From DATDAW01 sp036524675 (GTDB lineage Bacteria > Verrucomicrobiota > Verrucomicrobiia > Chthoniobacterales > DASVRZ01), in contig DATDBU010000113.1 of assembly GCA_036524675.1 (NCBI GenBank), positions 1-64,000 of the forward strand: a stretch of 64,000 bases of DNA, in the 5' to 3' direction. The notes beneath the pieces are model-generated. The model worked only from the letters and a program-made list of their open reading frames with translations. It searched no databases and had not been told where the DNA came from. The position numbers and the translations under genes were made by a program. Position 1 is the stretch's first letter, and every line of letters begins with the position of its first letter. Positions 33,106 to 41,521 of this stretch are shown here, piece by piece.

Positions 33106-34014
33106 CTATTTCTTCTCGCGCGGGTCCAGCGCATCGCGGAGACCGTCACCGAGGAAATTCAGAGCGAGCAGCGTTACGGACATCGCTAGCGCAGGGAAAA
33201 GCAAAAGCCACCAATTGCTTTTGACGGGATTGATGACTTGAGCTCCATCCGCAAGCAAGGTTCCCCAACTCGCCTGTGGAGCTTGGACACCCAGGCCCAG
33301 GAACGAAAGGAACGACTCGTCCAAAATCACCGCAGGAATCGTCAGCGTGACATAGATGACGATGACCCCGAGCAGATTCGGCAGAATGTGACGGATGGCA
33401 ATTTTGAAATTCGACTGGCCTAGACTCCGCGCCGCCAACACAAACTGCTGCGACTTGAGCGCCAGCACCTGGCCCCGAACGATGCGCGCCATGGTGAGCC
33501 ATTCTATGCAACCAAGCGACAGAATCAGGATCACGATCTTCGAGTATCCGATCAAATTCTCCCAGCCGAGATCGTAAAGAAACTTTTGCAAATGCGTATC
33601 GAAAACGCTGATTGCAATAAGAATGAAAACCAGGCGTGGAATGGCATAGAGAATATCGACCAATCGCATCATCGCAGCGTCGGTTTTCCCTCCTTTGAAC
33701 CCGGCATAAAGTCCATAAGCCGTTCCGATTAAGAATGAAACCAGCGCTCCGCATACGCCCACGAGCAAGGAAATTCGAGCCCCTTCCAGCGTGTGATAGA
33801 AAACGTCGCGCCCGTTCAAATCGGTGCCGAACAGGTGTTTCCATGTGGGAGGCGAAAATTGAAGATCGCTGACACCCGCGTAGCTATCCGGAAAAACAAA
33901 TAGGCCTGCGACTGCGCTCAGGACAACGACCATCAGAATGCCTCCGGAGATCAGCACTTTGGGATCACGACGCAACTTTTTCCACACTCCAGGCGTGGGA
34001 ATTCGGTCAGCCAT
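33106..34014 (-). CDS. OppC/DppC-type ABC transporter permease
   Basis: A 302-residue permease with an N-terminal helix (VLISGGILMVVVLSAVAGLF), the OppC N-terminal segment (HLFGTDLNGRDVFYHTLEGA) and the coupling loop EAA motif AARSLGQSNFKIAIRHILPN. It should form the second channel half for oligopeptide or dipeptide import. Its start overlaps the OppB stop by 8 bases. Neither a substrate-binding protein nor ATPases are in the window, so they are elsewhere or further left in another operon. Confidence 0.93.
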   Translation of the reverse strand: MADRIPTPGVWKKLRRDPKVLISGGILMVVVLSAVAGLFVFPDSYAGVSDLQFSPPTWKHLFGTDLNGRDVFYHTLEGARISLLVGVCGALVSFLIGTAYGLYAGFKGGKTDAAMMRLVDILYAIPRLVFILIAISVFDTHLQKFLYDLGWENLIGYSKIVILILSLGCIEWLTMARIVRGQVLALKSQQFVLAARSLGQSNFKIAIRHILPNLLGVIVIYVTLTIPAVILDESFLSFLGLGVQAPQASWGTLLADGAQVINPVKSNWWLLLFPALAMSVTLLALNFLGDGLRDALDPREKK

Positions 34015-35011
34015 GGAGTCGAATGCGTTTGTCGAGAACGCCGTAAAGGAGGTCCACGACCAGATTCATCACAACCAGCAAGGTGCAATAAACGATGGTC
34101 ACGCCACCTAGCAGAAAGGCGTCGCTGTTCAGTATGGAGCTTACAAAAAAACGCCCCGAACCGGGAATGTTGAAGATGGTCTCCACGACGATCGAACCAG
34201 TGAGGACGTTTGCCGTCAGCGGCCCGAGAAAAGAAACCACGGGCAAAATGGCAATCTTCATCGCGTGACCAGCAACGATTTGAAATTCATTCAGTCCTTT
34301 CGCCCGAGCCGTTCGAATGTAGTCCTGACTCAGAACTTCGAGCATCGACCCCCGCATCAACCGCGCAATGTATGCGGAAAACGGCAACGCCAGGGTCACG
34401 ACGGGCAATATCCACGACGAAAAACCGCTCCACCCGCCGACAGGCAGCCATTTCAACCAGAAACAGAACACCATAATGAGCAACGGCCCCGTCACAAATG
34501 CCGGTAGAGAGATTGCCACCAACGCAAAAAACATCGCCAGCGAATCTTGAACGTGATGCTGACGCAACGCCGCATACGCGCCCAGGGACACGCCGAAAAT
34601 CGATGCCAGCACAAGCGCCATGCTGCCCAACATTGCGGAGACGGGTAAAGTCTGAGCGAGGATTTCGTTGACGGACCAGTTTCGATATTTAAGTGACGGC
34701 CGAAGATCTCCTTTCAAGATGTCCGTCAGATAGTCCCAATATTGCTGGCCGAGCGATCCCGCGTTTTCGAGGAACTTTGCCATACCACCCGTCCACCCAA
34801 GCGATTTGGCGGTGCGTTCACCCCATGCGCGGCCATCCGAGCCATCGAGCTTATATTTTTTCAGCAACTGCTCCTCGATCGCTTTTGGAAGGCGGCGTTC
34901 ACGATCAAAGGGCCCGCCCGGCTTAAGGCGGATAAGGAAAAAGGTAATCGTAATAACCGCTAATAGGACGGGAATCATCACCAGGACCCGCCGGATGATG
35001 AAGCCGGTCAT
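34007..35011 (-). CDS. OppB/DppB-type ABC transporter permease
   Basis: A 334-residue permease with the family N-terminus (IIRRVLVMIPVLLAVITITF), a long periplasmic loop with KPGGPFDRERRLP, and the coupling loop RTARAKGLNEFQIVAGHAMK followed by TGSIVVETIFNIPGSGRFFV. Together with the overlapping oppC-type gene it forms the membrane core of a peptide importer. A large hairpin lies 24 bases upstream of its start, separating it from the methyltransferase gene. Confidence 0.94.
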   Translation of the reverse strand: MTGFIIRRVLVMIPVLLAVITITFFLIRLKPGGPFDRERRLPKAIEEQLLKKYKLDGSDGRAWGERTAKSLGWTGGMAKFLENAGSLGQQYWDYLTDILKGDLRPSLKYRNWSVNEILAQTLPVSAMLGSMALVLASIFGVSLGAYAALRQHHVQDSLAMFFALVAISLPAFVTGPLLIMVFCFWLKWLPVGGWSGFSSWILPVVTLALPFSAYIARLMRGSMLEVLSQDYIRTARAKGLNEFQIVAGHAMKIAILPVVSFLGPLTANVLTGSIVVETIFNIPGSGRFFVSSILNSDAFLLGGVTIVYCTLLVVMNLVVDLLYGVLDKRIRLHG

Positions 35012-35034
35012 GCGTGGCGGCTAAGAATGGATGA

Positions 35035-35117
35035 ACCACCAAGGCACCAAGACACCAAGGAAACAGGAAGGTTTCGAGTTCCCTTCAACCTCTTTGGTGT
35101 CTTGGTGTCTTGGTGGT
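35035..35117. repeat. CACCAAGACACCAAG-type long hairpin
   Basis: Left arm 35035-35060 and right arm 35092-35117 are reverse complements at 24 of 26 positions with a 31-base loop. Each arm itself is built from near-tandem copies of ACCAAGRC. The hairpin lies between two genes of the same strand, after the methyltransferase stop (35136) and before oppB. It could act as a transcript-end structure, but the internally repeated arms are more like a dispersed intergenic repeat. Confidence 0.85.
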
Positions 35118-35135
35118 GAAATTCAGGCGATAAAT

Positions 35136-35984
35136 TCATTCAAAGAGCGTCGGTTCCGGATTCAGCCGGGCCCTGGCTTCGGCGAGATAAAAATCATCGA
35201 TTTCAAAGCCAATGAATCGTTTCGCGTCCAAATTCAGCGCTGCAACCGCGGAGCTGCCGAGGCCCAGGAATGGGTCCATCATCACCGTCTCAGCGCCGCG
35301 CCCGTGCAAAAGGAAACAGTTCTCTGCCAGTGCCACGGGGAAAGTCGCGGGGTGGGGCCGTTCCGAGTCACGGCTTTGGATGGTTTCATATGGGATGAAC
35401 CAATTGTTTCCGCGGCAACGTTTGTCGCGCCCGCCCGTATGTCCCCACCGCGCGATGTTGGATTTATCAGCGTAAACGACGCCCAGCGCCAACCGGTCCA
35501 GGGACACTTCGCCGCTGTGAGTTAAATGAAAAATAAACTCGTGGCAGTCATTCACGAATCGTTTCGAATTGATCGGTTTGAAATGCCCAACCGAAATCTC
35601 TCCCAGCTGCTTGTCCTTCACCGTGATGGATTTAATCCAGTGAAACGTATTCTGGAGCACGAACGACTTCGCAGCCACGCCAAGAATTTCCCACGGAAAC
35701 ATCGGATTTTTTCCCGAACCCGCGACATTTAAGAATAAGGACCCATTCGGCTTAAGCACCCGGTGGATTTCACCAAGCCATTGGCCGCACCAAGCCAGAT
35801 AATCTTCCCGGGAGGAGGTGTCGTCGTAGCTCCGATAGCCGATTCCCAGATTGTAGGGTGGCGACGTCACGACGAGATCTACCGACGTCGCGTCCAGCGT
35901 TTTCATTCCCTGCACACAATCGGTGTGCCGAAGATCGAACCATGTGTTTTTTTGGGGAAGAATTGGAGCGGCCTCGGGCGTCAT
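35136..35984 (-). CDS. site-specific DNA methyltransferase (beta class, orphan)
   Basis: A 282-residue amino-methyltransferase. The catalytic motif IV is VVTSPPYNLGIGY (residues about 40-52), and the AdoMet motif DPFLGLGSSAVAALNLDAKR is near the C-terminus, giving the beta-class order with the target-recognition region between. SPPY favours N4-cytosine, but N6-adenine cannot be excluded. RPHPATFPVALAE is also typical. No restriction endonuclease gene is adjacent, so it is a solitary enzyme, possibly regulatory. The frame extends to 36104, but the extra 40 residues lack motifs. Confidence 0.9.
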   Translation of the reverse strand: MTPEAAPILPQKNTWFDLRHTDCVQGMKTLDATSVDLVVTSPPYNLGIGYRSYDDTSSREDYLAWCGQWLGEIHRVLKPNGSLFLNVAGSGKNPMFPWEILGVAAKSFVLQNTFHWIKSITVKDKQLGEISVGHFKPINSKRFVNDCHEFIFHLTHSGEVSLDRLALGVVYADKSNIARWGHTGGRDKRCRGNNWFIPYETIQSRDSERPHPATFPVALAENCFLLHGRGAETVMMDPFLGLGSSAVAALNLDAKRFIGFEIDDFYLAEARARLNPEPTLFE

Positions 35985-36143
35985 TCGCAGGCCAATTTGG
36001 GCAGCGAAGATTAAATTGTCAGTAAATTTTGTGAATCCACACACCGAACTGCGTCGAATTGTGTGGTAACCCCTCACGAAACGAGTTCTGGAAGCAGCCA
36101 GCAACTGGTCACCTCCGGGACAAGCACATTGTGGCAGGAAAAA

Positions 36144-36734
36144 ATGAAAAGCTCATCTCCCACCAAGGTACGTACTCAACACGACATAACTTCACCATTC
36201 ACGGCAAGAACGCTTGCCGAGCCGGAGCGCGCCGAATTCGAGCCGCTACTCGAACAAGACGCAGCACATTTACAACTCGCAACAGAACTCGGCGCCCCCG
36301 GCCCTGCGGAAGGCTTGCGATCGCTCCAACATCCTGCGTCGGTCGTTTGGCGGCGGATCCAGGAGAGGCTCTTTCCACCCGATGTTCCCGAAGAAAAATT
36401 GACGGCGCTGGGCGTAAAGAACGCCGATTCCCTGGCGCTTCTGGACGCAGACAACACCGTTTTGTGGGCGAATCCGGCGTTCTCAGAATGGTCGGGATAC
36501 AGGCTCAGTACAGCGGCCACCTCCCTTCAAGATTTGCAGGATCGGCACCCGTCCGAAATGCAAACGATTATCCGCCTGGTTTGCGCCTTAAAAAATCGTC
36601 AGGCGACGGAAGGGAATGCAATTCTTCATTCCAACGGTATTAAAACTGGCTCCGTTTGGATTCGCGTCGTCCCCGTGAAATGGAACTCGGCAAATTCCCA
36701 AGCGTTTTTGGTAATCGGACGATTCGAAGACTGA
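36144..36734 (+). CDS. stand-alone PAS domain protein
   Basis: A 196-residue protein. Residues about 95-190 read as a PAS fold (DSLALLDADNTVLWANPAFS, EWSGYRL, then a terminal strand SVWIRVVPVKWN). The first 90 residues are polar, with a helical EFEPLLEQDAAHLQLATELG and no recognised domain. No kinase, cyclase or DNA-binding part follows, so it could be a sensor partner acting through protein contact. The ATG at 36144 lies after an AGGAAAAA stretch. It is divergent from the methyltransferase. Confidence 0.6.
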   Translation: MKSSSPTKVRTQHDITSPFTARTLAEPERAEFEPLLEQDAAHLQLATELGAPGPAEGLRSLQHPASVVWRRIQERLFPPDVPEEKLTALGVKNADSLALLDADNTVLWANPAFSEWSGYRLSTAATSLQDLQDRHPSEMQTIIRLVCALKNRQATEGNAILHSNGIKTGSVWIRVVPVKWNSANSQAFLVIGRFED

Positions 36735-36785
36735 ATCCGGTTTGAGCATTGGCGAGACGCTCGTCTTCGCTGGGTTGCAGCGAGT

Positions 36786-37700
36786 CTACTTTTTGGGTTT
36801 CGACGTCATCTCAGGATGAATGCGCAATCCGTCGCCGACGCGGCCTTCCGAGGGAAGTTCCGCCAAACGAGGCAGAGACGCCCGAAGGATGGCCAGGCTG
36901 ACCGGGTTTAACCGCTCGTAAACCTGGGGCAACGAATCAAAAGACCACGGAGCGATTCCTTCGGCCGGATTTGAAATAATGACTAGGCACGCGTAGTTAA
37001 CTCCTGCCTGCCGCGCATAAGATATTTCGCTACCCACGCTGAGAGTTACCAGATCGCCTCCGATTTGTTTGAAGTAGCGGATTTCGGCAGCCGTTTCAAA
37101 CCGGCCGCCAGCGGCCTGTACGACGACGCCCTTTTCGTGAATGTTAACGTCATCAAGTGAGCGATTTGGGCGGATGACTTTTCTTGTTTCCTCGATAAGA
37201 ATGTTGCGTATCAGAGGATCCATCGGAGGTGTTAATCGGGCTAAGATAATTCCCTTTTCGTCCAGAGAACCCGGCGGAATCATTTTTGGGCGATCCGTGT
37301 TAAAATCGATCAAGTCGTCCGGAATGACAAAGTCATAGGTTTTCATCGCGGTGTTAATTCCACCTGCCGTTGCTCCGCCGACTGCTTCCTTCACACCCAG
37401 GTCGTGAAGGGCCACCCAGGTCGCGAGCCATTTTCCTTCGCCGTGACCGTGCACGTAATAAAATGGAACACCGTCCGCCTCGCCGTAATGGATGGTCGGC
37501 GAGGTTCCGACCTTTGTTTCGACCGTGAACTTTGATTTGAGTAATCCGGAGTCAAAAAGGATGTCATTAAGGTAAGTCCCGCCGATGATGGCGATTTTCG
37601 CTTTCGGAATATCCGAACCAACGCCGGCTTCTGTTGCAAACATCACAGCTGCCCTTGTACAGATGAGTCCAACCAGCAAGAATCGGAGAATGGATTTCAT
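36786..37700 (-). CDS. exported nucleoside phosphorylase-like protein
   Basis: A 304-residue protein with an N-terminal signal peptide (MKSILRFLLVGLICTRAAV). The mature part resembles the PNP/MTAP phosphorylase fold: KIAIIGGTYLNDILFDSGLL, FYYVHGHGEGKWLATWVALH, GGATAGGINTAMKTYDFVIP and DDLIDFNTDRPK. MTAP and PNP normally work in the cytoplasm, so an exported member is unusual and may salvage extracellular nucleosides or act as a hydrolase. The long form from 37736 would place charges before the signal sequence; 37700 is preferred. Confidence 0.8.
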   Translation of the reverse strand: MKSILRFLLVGLICTRAAVMFATEAGVGSDIPKAKIAIIGGTYLNDILFDSGLLKSKFTVETKVGTSPTIHYGEADGVPFYYVHGHGEGKWLATWVALHDLGVKEAVGGATAGGINTAMKTYDFVIPDDLIDFNTDRPKMIPPGSLDEKGIILARLTPPMDPLIRNILIEETRKVIRPNRSLDDVNIHEKGVVVQAAGGRFETAAEIRYFKQIGGDLVTLSVGSEISYARQAGVNYACLVIISNPAEGIAPWSFDSLPQVYERLNPVSLAILRASLPRLAELPSEGRVGDGLRIHPEMTSKPKK

Positions 37701-37775
37701 CCGGAATCTCTTAAGGGCGCCGAAAATTTTTCGCAATAATTATCGAAAAATCAGTAAAATATACAACCCGAATTC

Positions 37776-39065
37776 CTAATAAAGCCGCGTCGGCTGCCCT
37801 GTCGATTCGAGCACGGCATGCCAGAGCTCGCCCTCAGGATTCACCTTGCGGCGGCCACCCGTGACCAATGATAGCGGCAGGTTGACAAAGGTTCCATGCC
37901 ACCGGCCCACGAGCATACTGGTTTTACCAGCCATCGCCGCATGAACGGAGTGTTGCGCAAGCTGGGAGCAATACGCGTTGTCCTGCGGGCCGGCAGGGAC
38001 GCTACGAATGGTGTAGCTCGGGTCGATGAACTTCAAGTTGAGCTCGGTCCGACGCTCTTTGAAGAATGCAGCGATCCTGTCTTTCAAGAAGAAACCGATG
38101 TCCCCGTATCGCTTGTTGCCGCTCGCGTCGACGCCGTCTTCAGCTTTCAGCAAATCCTGGCCCGCACCTTCTGCTACGACAATGACCGCTTGTTTGCGCT
38201 TCGCCAGGCGGTAGCGCAGCGATTCAAGTAATCCGCGTTGTCCGTCAAGTTGGAACGGCACTTCGGGAATCAGCACGTAATCAACCTGATTGCCTGCGAG
38301 CGCTGCAAAACACGCAATAAAACCTGAATCGCGTCCCATCAGTTTTACGAGACCGACGCCATTCATTGCCCCCATGGACTCGGTAACAGCACAATTGACG
38401 GCTTGCACAGCCTCGGCAAATGCAGTCTCGAACCCGAAGCTTTTGTCCAGGTACATGATGTCGTTGTCGATCGTCTTGGGAATGCCAATGATGGCTTTTT
38501 TCAAACCGCGCCGCTCGGTTTCGTCAGCGATTTGACTCGCGCCGCGGAGCGTTCCGTCACCGCCAATAACGAAAAGCATGTCGATATTCATTTCCTCGAG
38601 GTGATCGACCATCTCGCCGATATTCTGCGGACCACGCGACATGCCAAGGATGCTGCCGCCGAAGCGGTGAATGGTCGCAACAGAATCTGGCCGCAGGACG
38701 ATGGGCGTATGACCGTATTTCGGCACAAGCCCTTCGTATCCGTACCGGAAACCGTAAACCCGCGTAACGCCATAGTGGTTATAAAGCTGCATCACGACGC
38801 CGCGGATGATGTCGTTGATACCAGGACAAAGTCCCCCACAGGTCACGATGCCAGCGGTAACTTTTGGCGCATTGAAATAGAGTTTTTCGCGGGGCCCAGC
38901 GACTTCAAACGACATAGGCTCCTTTCCGGAAGCGATAGTTTCCATCAGCGCGCCCAATTTGTGCTCATAAAGAACGCGATCCGCATCAGTTTTAAATGTT
39001 CCGCCCAGATGATGGAGGGGCGAAACGAACTCTCCAGGACCATGCGATTTGATTATCGTTTCCAT
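37776..39065 (-). CDS. 6-phosphofructokinase (long, PfkA-superfamily)
   Basis: A 429-residue phosphofructokinase. ITCGG-type start GIVTCGGLCPGINDIIRGVV, IGGDGTLRGA and IGIPKTIDNDIMYLDKSFGF carry the substrate and nucleotide sites. GGDG has Gly where pyrophosphate enzymes have a second Asp, pointing to ATP use, although the PKTIDND lysine is shared with the PPi-related clade. The layout resembles the long ATP-dependent group related to trypanosome PFK. It commits fructose 6-phosphate to glycolysis. A GTG at 39092 is an alternative start. Confidence 0.92.
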   Translation of the reverse strand: METIIKSHGPGEFVSPLHHLGGTFKTDADRVLYEHKLGALMETIASGKEPMSFEVAGPREKLYFNAPKVTAGIVTCGGLCPGINDIIRGVVMQLYNHYGVTRVYGFRYGYEGLVPKYGHTPIVLRPDSVATIHRFGGSILGMSRGPQNIGEMVDHLEEMNIDMLFVIGGDGTLRGASQIADETERRGLKKAIIGIPKTIDNDIMYLDKSFGFETAFAEAVQAVNCAVTESMGAMNGVGLVKLMGRDSGFIACFAALAGNQVDYVLIPEVPFQLDGQRGLLESLRYRLAKRKQAVIVVAEGAGQDLLKAEDGVDASGNKRYGDIGFFLKDRIAAFFKERRTELNLKFIDPSYTIRSVPAGPQDNAYCSQLAQHSVHAAMAGKTSMLVGRWHGTFVNLPLSLVTGGRRKVNPEGELWHAVLESTGQPTRLY

Positions 39066-39227
39066 TCCTGGGCGTTGTGCATCAAATCGCACGAAATGGC
39101 CACTATTTTTGAATGCTATCTTTGGCTACAACCGCCGATGGAATGGACGTTCTGAAAAATTCCACTCCGCTATTGCCTTGCATTGGCCTCGCGAACTTTG
39201 TCCCATGTCAGGCCTTCCCTGTTTATC

Positions 39228-41432
39228 GTGAGATTTCCGACATGGTTTCCTAGTTTCGTTGCTTTGGCCATCGCGGCATTGCTTGTCACGCCTTCATCGC
39301 AAGGTCAGATGCCAAAAGTGGCTGATGCACCGGTCGAAATTACGTCCGATTCAGATTTTCGGTTCGAAGGCGGCGTCGGCATAGCCGAGGGAAACGTCGT
39401 CATTTACAGCAAAGATTCCACGATTTACTGCGACTACGCCCAATACAATCCCGATACCAAAGATGTATTGCTCAAAGGTCATGTGAAGATCTATCAGGCC
39501 GCTCTGGTTTTCAGTGGTGAAAGCGCCTTATACAACCTGGACACAAAAAATTTGCGCGCTTCCGACTTTCTTGGGGCATCGCTTCCTTATCGTTTCCAGG
39601 GCGAAAACCTGTACACCATTCCCGGCGGTTACGGAGTAAAGAATGGCTTTTTTACGACCCACGATTCCTCAAACCCGGATTTTAGGATTCGGGCCCGGAC
39701 GGTGCGGATTTATCCGGACGACCGAATCGTATTCAGCAACGTGACACTCTTTGTTGGCAAGACGCCCATTTTCTGGCTGCCATACCTGTATCAATCGCTT
39801 AACGAAACGAATTCGTTCCTCATCATGCCGGGCTACTCGAGCAAATGGGGAGCGTTCGTCATGAGCACGTACACGTTTCCGGTTACTGATTGGATGACGG
39901 GCACGGCACACCTCGACTATCGCTTGGAACGGGGCCCGGCTGCGGGTCTCGATCTGCGTTACAGATTTGGCAAAGGTGAAACGAAGAGTTGGGGCGACAT
40001 CGTAACGTATTTTCTCAGCGATAACGCTACGGATACGAATACGACCTCCCTCACTCGTCCGCCTGTGCCAACGGATCGTTACCGGTTGGGCTGGAAATCC
40101 AAAATGTATCTGACGGAAGACTGGACGGCCATGGTCGACAGCACGATCCTCAGCGACAGCCTCTTCCTGGAAGACTTTTACCCGGGTGAAAACGCGCTCA
40201 ATCCGCAGCCCGACAACGTGTTTTCGACGGTATACCGCAGAGAAAACTGGACGCTCACCGGACTCGCCCGCGCACAGCTAAACCAGTTTCAGGAAACCGT
40301 CGAGCGTCTCCCCGACGTCTCGCTGGACATCACTCGGACGCAGCTGTTTGGCCTGCCCATTTACTACGAGGGATCCACCAGCGGGGGGTATATCACCGAA
40401 GCGTTCGCAGACACCTCCACACTCGAAAAATTGGAGACAGGACGCTTCGACACGTTCCATCAGTTGAGTTTCGCAAATACCTATTTCGGATGGCTTTCCC
40501 TCGTGCCCCGCGCAGGCTTCCGAGCCACTTATTACGATCGGACAAACTCGCTCGTTTCAGGATCGACAACGAATAACGATCCAGGTTGGAGAACCGTCTA
40601 CGACCTTGGTGTCGAGGCATCTTTCAAACTCTCGCGCACGTGGAACAACGTTCACTCGCGCTTTCTCGGCGTCGACGGGCTGAAACACGTCGTCCAGCCT
40701 TACACAAACTTTTCCTATACATCGGAGCCGTCTTTGACGGCCCAAGAGCTTTATCCGATCGATACTTTCATCCCTTCAACGCAGCTGCCGATGTTCGAAT
40801 TTCCGGAGTTCATTGCGCTTGATTCCATCGAGCAGGCGACCATTCTGCGCCTCGGCCTCCGCAACCGCCTCCTGACCAAGCGTGACGACCAGACCGTGGT
40901 TTGGATGGAGTTGGATACCTATTTCAACGTCAATTACGACAATCCTTACGACGCCACGGATTACTCCAATCTCTTCAATCGCTTTCGTTTCTCGCCGTTA
41001 CCTTGGGTAAGCTTTACGCTGGATTCCCAATTCCCCGTTTTTGATGACGGCTTTACGGAGGTGAACTCCTCCCTCTCGTTTATGGCCTCGAAGGACCTCT
41101 CTTTTTCAGTTGGCCAGCGCTACATTGAAAACAATCCGGAGATTCAGGACAGCAATCTGCTCAATTTCGGCGTGTATTATCAGATTGACGAAAACTGGGC
41201 CGTTAGCGCAGCGGAGGAATACGAATTTGAAGATTCCACCTGGCAAAGTCAGCGTTATTCTGTTCACCGAGACCTTACTGCCTGGGTGGCAACTGTTTCC
41301 GCAATTATTCGCGACAATGGTGGCACGCATCAGGAGTTTGGCTTTTACCTCAGTTTGACGTTAAAGGATGTGCCAAACCTCGACCTCAGCTTAAACTTCG
41401 ATCCAAGCTCCTCTGGCCAAGACAGTAATTAG
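39228..41432 (+). CDS. lptD: LPS-assembly protein LptD
   Basis: An outer-membrane beta-barrel of about 734 residues preceded by a signal peptide (RFPTWFPSFVALAIAALLV). The N-terminal jellyroll is visible as FEGGVGIAEGNVVIYSKDST and DVLLKGHVKIYQAALVFSGE, and the barrel has LptD-typical PIFWLPYLYQSLNETNSFLI and VSFTLDSQFPVFDDGF. LptD inserts lipopolysaccharide into the outer leaflet together with LptE, not seen here. The start is a GTG at 39228 or a TTG at 39183. It indicates a true LPS-bearing outer membrane. Confidence 0.9.
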   Translation: MRFPTWFPSFVALAIAALLVTPSSQGQMPKVADAPVEITSDSDFRFEGGVGIAEGNVVIYSKDSTIYCDYAQYNPDTKDVLLKGHVKIYQAALVFSGESALYNLDTKNLRASDFLGASLPYRFQGENLYTIPGGYGVKNGFFTTHDSSNPDFRIRARTVRIYPDDRIVFSNVTLFVGKTPIFWLPYLYQSLNETNSFLIMPGYSSKWGAFVMSTYTFPVTDWMTGTAHLDYRLERGPAAGLDLRYRFGKGETKSWGDIVTYFLSDNATDTNTTSLTRPPVPTDRYRLGWKSKMYLTEDWTAMVDSTILSDSLFLEDFYPGENALNPQPDNVFSTVYRRENWTLTGLARAQLNQFQETVERLPDVSLDITRTQLFGLPIYYEGSTSGGYITEAFADTSTLEKLETGRFDTFHQLSFANTYFGWLSLVPRAGFRATYYDRTNSLVSGSTTNNDPGWRTVYDLGVEASFKLSRTWNNVHSRFLGVDGLKHVVQPYTNFSYTSEPSLTAQELYPIDTFIPSTQLPMFEFPEFIALDSIEQATILRLGLRNRLLTKRDDQTVVWMELDTYFNVNYDNPYDATDYSNLFNRFRFSPLPWVSFTLDSQFPVFDDGFTEVNSSLSFMASKDLSFSVGQRYIENNPEIQDSNLLNFGVYYQIDENWAVSAAEEYEFEDSTWQSQRYSVHRDLTAWVATVSAIIRDNGGTHQEFGFYLSLTLKDVPNLDLSLNFDPSSSGQDSN

Positions 41433-41521
41433 GAATTGCATCGACAGACACAATCGGTCAGTGCTTTAAACGAAGCCACCACTGAACTTTACAAACAAAA
41501 CACCACCAACTAAAAACAAAC

